Shown here: positions 58,131-64,000 of the stretch, piece by piece
Numbering within the stretch: position 1 is the first letter of the stretch
Layout: each line of letters opens with the position of its first letter
NCBI GenBank assembly: GCA_034336665.1
Contig: CM067590.1
Location: 4,311,748 to 4,375,747, forward strand
From: Luscinia megarhynchos
Taxonomy: Eukaryota; Chordata; Aves; Passeriformes; Turdidae
Reading direction: 5' to 3'
DNA length: 64,000 nucleotides
The notes under the pieces: model-generated
Databases searched by the model: none
Told to the model about the DNA's origin: nothing
The model's input: the letters and a program-made list of their open reading frames with translations, nothing else
Made by a program: the position numbers and the translations under genes

Positions 58131-59584
58131 GTGTTTGCTGGAGCATCCTTTAAATGAAGGCACATTTGGGATAGATCTCATTAATTTGCCCTAAATCCAG
58201 CCTTAAACTCAATCCTAAAACTCAACGTTTAGACTTGGAGGTGAATTTCACATGCAAAGGTGTCCCTAAAAACCCTGCAGAACCCCTGGAATTCCCTTTA
58301 AATTCCCCCTAAAGGGGCTTTTAAAGGTTCCCACACAGGTCTGGCTCTTCCCTCAGGCCCAGGAGGATCTGCGTTGGAATGTCATGGATTATTCTGCCAG
58401 GTTGTAAAAGGAGTAGCTGGAGGTTTGGGAATTACCTGGAGCTGCTTGAAATAAGGCTGTGAATGTCAATTGAATTTTTCTCTCCTTAATTGTTCTGTGT
58501 GGAGCTGAACTGGCAAGGGAGTGGCAGCAACTCTGATTTTTTTTTTGGTGTTCCAGAGCTTTTTTGGATGTTTCCTGGAGGAAATGTCTCAGTGAGTGAA
58601 TCCCAGTTGCATTAGGAGTGGGAGCTCTGGCTCAAGAAATAATCCAGGACCACAAATTGCACAGGAACTTGTGAGAATTGGCATTATCTGCCTGCTAGGG
58701 CCCGTGGGAGGAGGAGGAGATTCTTCCTGGAATCCAACAAAGCCCCTGAGCACGAATTACTGAGCTGAACTAACGAGTTTGCTGATCCAAAGTGCCTCAT
58801 CTGAGTTTTAATGGTGCTCAACATAAAAGAGTTATTTGAATTTATGGCAGAATCTCTTCATTCTTGTGGCAGAGTAGTTTGGAAGATCATTTTTAAAACA
58901 TCCCATCCCATTCATTAATGAAAGAAATTCAGTTTTTACCATGAGTAATGTCTTATCTGAAGCTGCAATGGTATAAGAAGGCTCTTTTCATATGGAAATC
59001 CTCCAAGTCTTTAGCATTTCTTCTCACACTCTTCAAACTCGATTTACATTTTCCCAACAGAACTGACTGAAAACCCAATTTCAGATGAGGAGGGCTCACC
59101 ACTAATGGAATATATGGCTCTGTAATATTTTCATCATTACATAAACCCCACATTTAAATATCCTGCTCTTCTGGCCAGAACGCTTTGCTGAGCAGATGCT
59201 TCTTAATGAGCTCTTTCCAGTGACACTGAGGCCTTGGAGTTGATTTACAATGCATGAAACCCAGGAACACTTCAAGCTCTTCCTTCCCACATGCATCACA
59301 TTGCACTTTCATCTGCCATCCTATTGCCCAGCTGAGCCTCTTTTCTGTCCTTTCAAAGTTCCTCCAAATCCTCTCATATCAGGGACTATTCAAAACTCTC
59401 TCACATTGAAATAATTTTCTCTAAGCCATAATTTGCTGCCATCTCCTATTCACTCCTCACTAAATCTGTGCAGGAATTCTGCCTCTTGCAAGAATTGCTG
59501 GGCTCTAGAGCTGCTCATCTCTTTCCATGCTGAAAGTTAGCCTCTAAATTCTACATTTTGGGGTTTTGTCTCTTGAAACCTGGT
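58131..59584. other. Intergenic, no recognised feature
   Basis: Unique sequence with no supported exon, RNA or repeat. Confidence 0.45.
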
Positions 59585-59962
59585 TGGGAGAGCTGGGGGT
59601 GCTCACCTGGAAAAGAGAAGCTCCAGGGAGAGCTCAGAGCCCCTGGCAGGGCCTGAAGGGGCTCCAGGAGAGCTGGAGAGGGGCTGGGGACAAGGGCTGG
59701 AGGGACAGGAGCCAGGGAATGGCTGCCACTGCCAGAGGGCAGGGCTGGATGGGATATTGGGCAGGAATTGTTCCCTGGGAGGGTGGGCAGCCCTGGCACA
59801 GGGTGCCCAGAGCAGCTGTGGCTGCCCCTGGATCCCTGGCAGTTCCCAGGCCAGGCTGGACATTGGGGCTGGAGCACCTGGGACAGTGGGAGGTGTCCCT
59901 GGAATGAGAGGAATGCTGGAGTGAGATGATCCTTCCATTCCAAACCGTTCCAGGACTCCACA
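59585..59962 (+). mobile_element. CR1 LINE 3' fragment
   Basis: Plus orientation: 'gggagagctgggggtgctca' to 'ccattccaaaccgttccagg'. Close in sequence to the copy at 47740-48213. Confidence 0.8.
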
Positions 59963-60717
59963 ATGGTTCCATGACTCATTTCTAACTAGTGAGAGAAGTT
60001 TTCTCTGTGGAGATCTTCGATCACACAACTAGGACAGCACCACACTGCTCTCATCTGAGCAGCTTTGAGCCTCCATCTCCTCAAAAGTGGTCCCTGGGGT
60101 AAAACAAGGATCTAAAAATGCCCCTGAAGAGCTGTGGATGGAGCAGATTCCCACCCTGTGTGGAGCCATGGCCTGTGTTTTTCAGGATTCCTTCAGCACT
60201 TGTCATGTGTTTGCTTTGCTGGAGTGAGAGGCTTTGGGAAATCTCTGAGATGAAGAGAGCAAACAGGAGCACAAACAGAGGCTCCACCAGCTCTGGGATG
60301 CTCCCTCCACCCAGGATCCTCATTCCCAGAGACGTGACTGAGAACAATGAGTGGTTCTCAGAGCTCTGTTTGGTCAGGGCTGAGCTCTCTGTATCTTTGG
60401 GGTGGTTTCAGGTTGGGCCCTGCACCCTTCAGCCACTGGTTTCACTGGTTTGGCTCTTGGGAGGGTGAGTTGACTGCAGGGCAGATTTGGAGGGGAAAAG
60501 AGCAGCACCTTGCTCAGGTGCAGAGGTTTTGGGGAGATCCAGAAGCTGCTGGGAGCTGGTGTTAGAACAACACCTTCACCTCAAAGTGTGGGATTGATGG
60601 AGACCAAGGGTGGAGTCAGGAATGACACAGAGCAGGGCTGGGACAGAGGGGCCAGATCTCAGCTCCTCCACATCCTAAGACCCCAGTGACTCCAGTGCCC
60701 CCACTGGCAACGACTCT

Positions 60718-60905
60718 GAGGGGCTGGCATGGAGCTCAGGGAAAGGTTCTGGGCCCTGCCCAGGCTCCCCAGGGAATGGTCCCCAAGGCTGCATTTGGAC
60801 ACTCTCAGGGATGCTCAGGGTGGGGTTGTTGGGGGGCTGGGCAGGGCAGGGGCTGCACTGATCATCCCTGAGGGTCCCTTCCACCTCAGGATATTCCAGG
60901 ATCCC
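60718..60905 (+). mobile_element. CR1 LINE 3' fragment
   Basis: Plus orientation: 'gaggggctggcatggagctc' to 'ggatattccaggatcccat', with an internal deletion relative to 40620-40985. Confidence 0.75.
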
Positions 60906-61018
60906 ATAATTGTCACATATAATTTATAATAATCCATTACCCGCATTTATCTTTTGTCTCTCCTTTTTCAGGTTTCCTGGCCCACAGTTGCCAATTGAAG
61001 TCCCTCCGAGTACATTAT

Positions 61019-61588
61019 TGTTGGGGAGGTAATATCAAAATCATATGAGTGCCTAGCAAGTAGTTCTGGAACAACAGATGAAATAGAGATGTTGGCAGTG
61101 TTTGACATAGACACTGAAAATTGTTATGTGAAGGTTTGAGTTCTCTTCCTTTGTTTAGATGATACCAAATGCCACAAGCACCAAAGAACCAACAGCCATC
61201 CTGCCTCATGCCTGGTAGGAAAGGTCTCAAGATAAGGGTTACAGATAAGAAAGCCATAAAACATGGGAATTTAGTGATTCCTATAGGTTGCATGCAAATA
61301 TTAGGAAATTAGTATATTGTATTACATTGGTTATTGGAAATTAGAATATTCAATATGGGAAAATACTTATTGTGCTGCAAATGGAAAATCGTTCTCTCTT
61401 GCCTCTTGCCTCTTTTGTCTCTTACCTCCTTGCCTTCTATTACCTCTGATCTCTAACCTCTCTCTCTAAGCTCTCTCTTATCACCTTTCTCTTACACCCA
61501 TGCCTTATAATAAAATACAAACCTGAAGAACAGAACATAGTGAGCTCCTGAGTCTGTCCTGAGACCATCCAACAACCCAACCCCTACA
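61019..61588 (+). mobile_element. Solo LTR, 570 bp, 6-bp target duplication
   Basis: Begins TGTTGGGGAGG and ends ACCCCTACA, flanked by cattat at 61013-61018 and 61589-61594. AATAAA lies at 61509-61514, preceded by pyrimidine-rich sequence and followed by a short U5. No internal retroviral sequence is present. Confidence 0.75.
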
Positions 61589-61594
61589 CATTAT

Positions 61595-62374
61595 ATTTCA
61601 GTATCTTATATTTCAGTATCAGAGTATTATATTTCAATATCTTTCTATCCTTTTTTTTCCTTTCTATCCCCTTTTCCCCTTTTTTTCTGCCCAAGCCAAT
61701 CATCCCAGGACAAGAACCACAGGAAAATTCTTCAAAACATGAAACAGCTCCCTTTGGCCAGCAGATGCTATAAAACTGCTGCAGGTTTTTGTCTCCTCTT
61801 CAAAGAATGATCAGAATCCCTTCATCCTGTGTCCAGTCATCACCAACTGAGGGTCTTCCACCCGAATTTTGACTTCCCAGCTGGCCTTTCATTGAAAGTC
61901 CAGGATGAGTCACATTTATGGCTTTATTTATGGTGTAATCAAAGGAAAGGGAGCAGTGACTGCTTTGCTAGTGAATAAAATATCCCTTTTCCCTTTAGCC
62001 CTGGATTGGAAACATTGGGATTGCCTGACAAACAAATGGTGGGAAACTCTGTCATCTTCCATTTGGGTTGTGGGGATCATGGGAAAGGACAGCAGGATTT
62101 CCCAGAGGATGGAGAAGCTTGAAATGAGCAGGAGCAGCAGGAAAAGGAACACAGAGGCATCACCACCATGAAATGAAGTGGAGAAAAGAGGATTTTGCCA
62201 AAAGGCAGCTCCATGGGAGGCAGGCAGAGCTTCTGTGCCCAGATCCATGGAGGGAGAATCCTGAGCTGCAGGAGCTCCAGCCCACACCACAGCTGCTCCC
62301 ACTCGTGGTGTCCTGGATGCCTTTGTGCCTTCTCATTAATATTCTTTGATATCCTAAAGATATCTTCACTGAAC
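61595..62374. other. Intergenic, no recognised feature
   Basis: Unique sequence. Open frames here have no family resemblance that I can see. Confidence 0.45.
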
Positions 62375-62492
62375 AGGTGGCCAGGCAGTGGGAGAGGCTG
62401 CCCAGGTGTGGAATCCCCACCCCTGGAAATAAGGCTGAAAGTTCGACTTGATGATTTTGGAGGTCATTTCCAACCTTAACAACTCTGTGTCT
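62375..62492 (+). mobile_element. CR1 LINE 3' fragment
   Basis: Plus orientation: 'gtgggagaggctgcccaggt' to 'catttccaaccttaacaact'. Confidence 0.7.
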
Positions 62493-63094
62493 CTGTCATA
62501 CCAAACTTGGGGAATTTCCTTATCCAAAAAGGCAATGGAAAAGCAGGAATTAGGTCAGGATAAATCTCCCAAGCTGTTGGTACAGGAGGGCTGGCACAGC
62601 ACAAAGCTCCCAGTTTAGGGGACATGAAAGATTTCAGCTTGTCCAAGGCTGAATAATTGAGCTGACATGATCAGATCATCTTTTGATGGTCTAATTGAAT
62701 TATGTGCATTTCTGAAAGCTTTTCTCAGTGGAGCTAATGAGTTTTATGTCTGTACTGAGCCAGGCAGGCCCAGCCAGGGTTCCAACCTTCCTGTAATGGA
62801 TCTAAACAGGACAAGGGCTCAGCCAGGAATTCTTACACCAATTAGCAAAGGTTCAACTCAATTCCTGCCTTCTGCTGACTGCTCAGAGCCTTGTCCCAGT
62901 GGGATTCCCTGTGAATTCTCTGGGATGTGGGATATCATTCCCCAGGGTGTTTCCTGGGCAGTCTGAATGGCTGAACAGGGAAGATGCCTTTGCTTTTATG
63001 GGATCCAAGCTGGTTTCCATTATCCCAAGGGGTGAGTTCCTAAGCTCCTGTAACTAAAAGAAGGTCAATGAGATAAAAGAAAGAAGGTTTTTTA

Positions 63095-63292
63095 CAAGGA
63101 GGGTGGGCAGCCCTGGCACAGGGTGCCCAGAGCAGCTGTGGCTGCCCCTGGATCCCTGGCAGTGCCCAAGGCCAGGCTGGACATTGGGACTTGGAGCACC
63201 TGGGACAGTGGGGGGTGTCCCTGCCATGGCAGGGGTGGGTTTTTAAAAATCTTTCAAAGATTCCCTTCCACCCAAACCACTCCATAACTCCA
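63095..63292 (+). mobile_element. CR1 LINE 3' fragment
   Basis: Plus orientation: 'aaggagggtgggcagccctg' to 'cacccaaaccactccataac'. Confidence 0.75.
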
Positions 63293-63905
63293 TGGACAGT
63301 GTGAGCTGAACACCAACCCTACAAAAACAGATTTCTTTCACTCACTTTCCTGATCCTGGAGTAGGAAAAGGACAGGCTAGATATAAAAATGAGTTTATTC
63401 AGTTGGGGAAAGTGTCTATAGAGAGGGCAAGGTGCCAGTTCCAGCACCTCCACCTGGACTTCAGCCCCAGGAGGAACTGAAAGTGTCAAAACCTTTGTGG
63501 TGGGGAAAAGTTTGCCCAGCCCAGAGTGTCAGCTCAGAAATCCACCCTGTGTTTGCCTTCAGATGAGCTTTGTGCCATCAGTCACTCTGAGAACACGGAT
63601 TTACAGCCATGGGAACCTCGGGGGTGGGAGAGGAGCCTCAGAGGTCCCTCCCCCACCTCCCTCACCCTCCATCCTGAGGGACACTGTCCCTTTGGCCACC
63701 CAAATATCTGCTGGTGGAGGCTGAAGCTTCAGCTGGGAGAGGGGAATGAGTGCAGGTTCCTCCAGGGTTACTACAGAGTTACTACAGGGACAGACAGCCC
63801 TGTGTGTGCCTCACTGTCATTGTCACTGCACCTTTGTCTGCCCAGCCACAGCCCAGCCAGGAAACACTGCTGCAATCAAAGCCAAGTTCAGGGAATTTCT
63901 GAGGA

Positions 63906-64000
63906 TCATGGAAGAGTTTGGGCTGGAAGGGACCTAAATGTTCACCCAGTCCCACCCCTGCCATGGGAACACCTCCCACTGTCCCAGGTGCTCCAGCCCC
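63906..64000 (-). mobile_element. CR1 LINE 3' fragment (runs off window)
   Basis: Reverse-oriented: begins 'gatcatggaagagtttgggc' and continues through 'cacctcccactgtcccaggt' to the window end. Confidence 0.75.

Noticed and set aside
25872..63292. Active LINE or retroviral coding genes among the mobile elements
   Set aside because: All CR1 copies are short 3' fragments and all LTRs are solo. I saw no intact reverse transcriptase, gag or env frame.

Overview
This window looks like songbird (passerine) nuclear DNA. It carries many short 3' fragments of the avian CR1 LINE and solo LTRs of types I recall from passerine genomes. It also holds an intron-rich vertebrate gene with clear splice sites. 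I found no bacterial or viral gene organisation, no tRNA or rRNA gene and no CRISPR array. Species and chromosome cannot be read from the sequence.

About 1-29.3 kb holds most of one gene on the minus strand, a MUC16 (CA125)-type membrane mucin. In transcript order: (i) a short exon at 29192-29267 encodes a signal peptide. (ii) Intron 1 is about 5 kb. (iii) One giant Ser/Thr/Pro exon spans 14721-24216 (about 3,165 codons, essentially Cys-free). It is built from 888-, 450- and 900-bp modules arranged as two copies of a 4,464-bp super-repeat. (iv) Eleven consecutive SEA modules lie between 14044 and 212. Each is spread over exons A (143/146 nt), B (68 nt) and C (173 nt), with a 27-nt linker exon D between modules. 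All junction phases agree, so the pieces form one reading frame. The exception is an extra G in a G4 run at 17969-17972, which shifts the giant exon's frame and is either an assembly error or a disabling allele. The transmembrane and cytoplasmic exons must lie left of position 1.

About 29.3-64 kb holds no protein-coding gene I can support. It contains roughly 25 CR1 fragments, five solo LTRs with intact target-site duplications (one nested inside a CR1), a 1.1-kb G-rich minisatellite, a 23-24-bp minisatellite and AT-rich unique sequence. The 1-25.8 kb gene body shows no recognisable transposon, whereas the upstream flank is dense with them.

Main points for follow-up: near-identical SEA exon C copies with only a few intron classes (concerted evolution), the super-repeat architecture of the mucin exon, the single-base frameshift, and the sharp end of the SEA array inside the last C-D intron.
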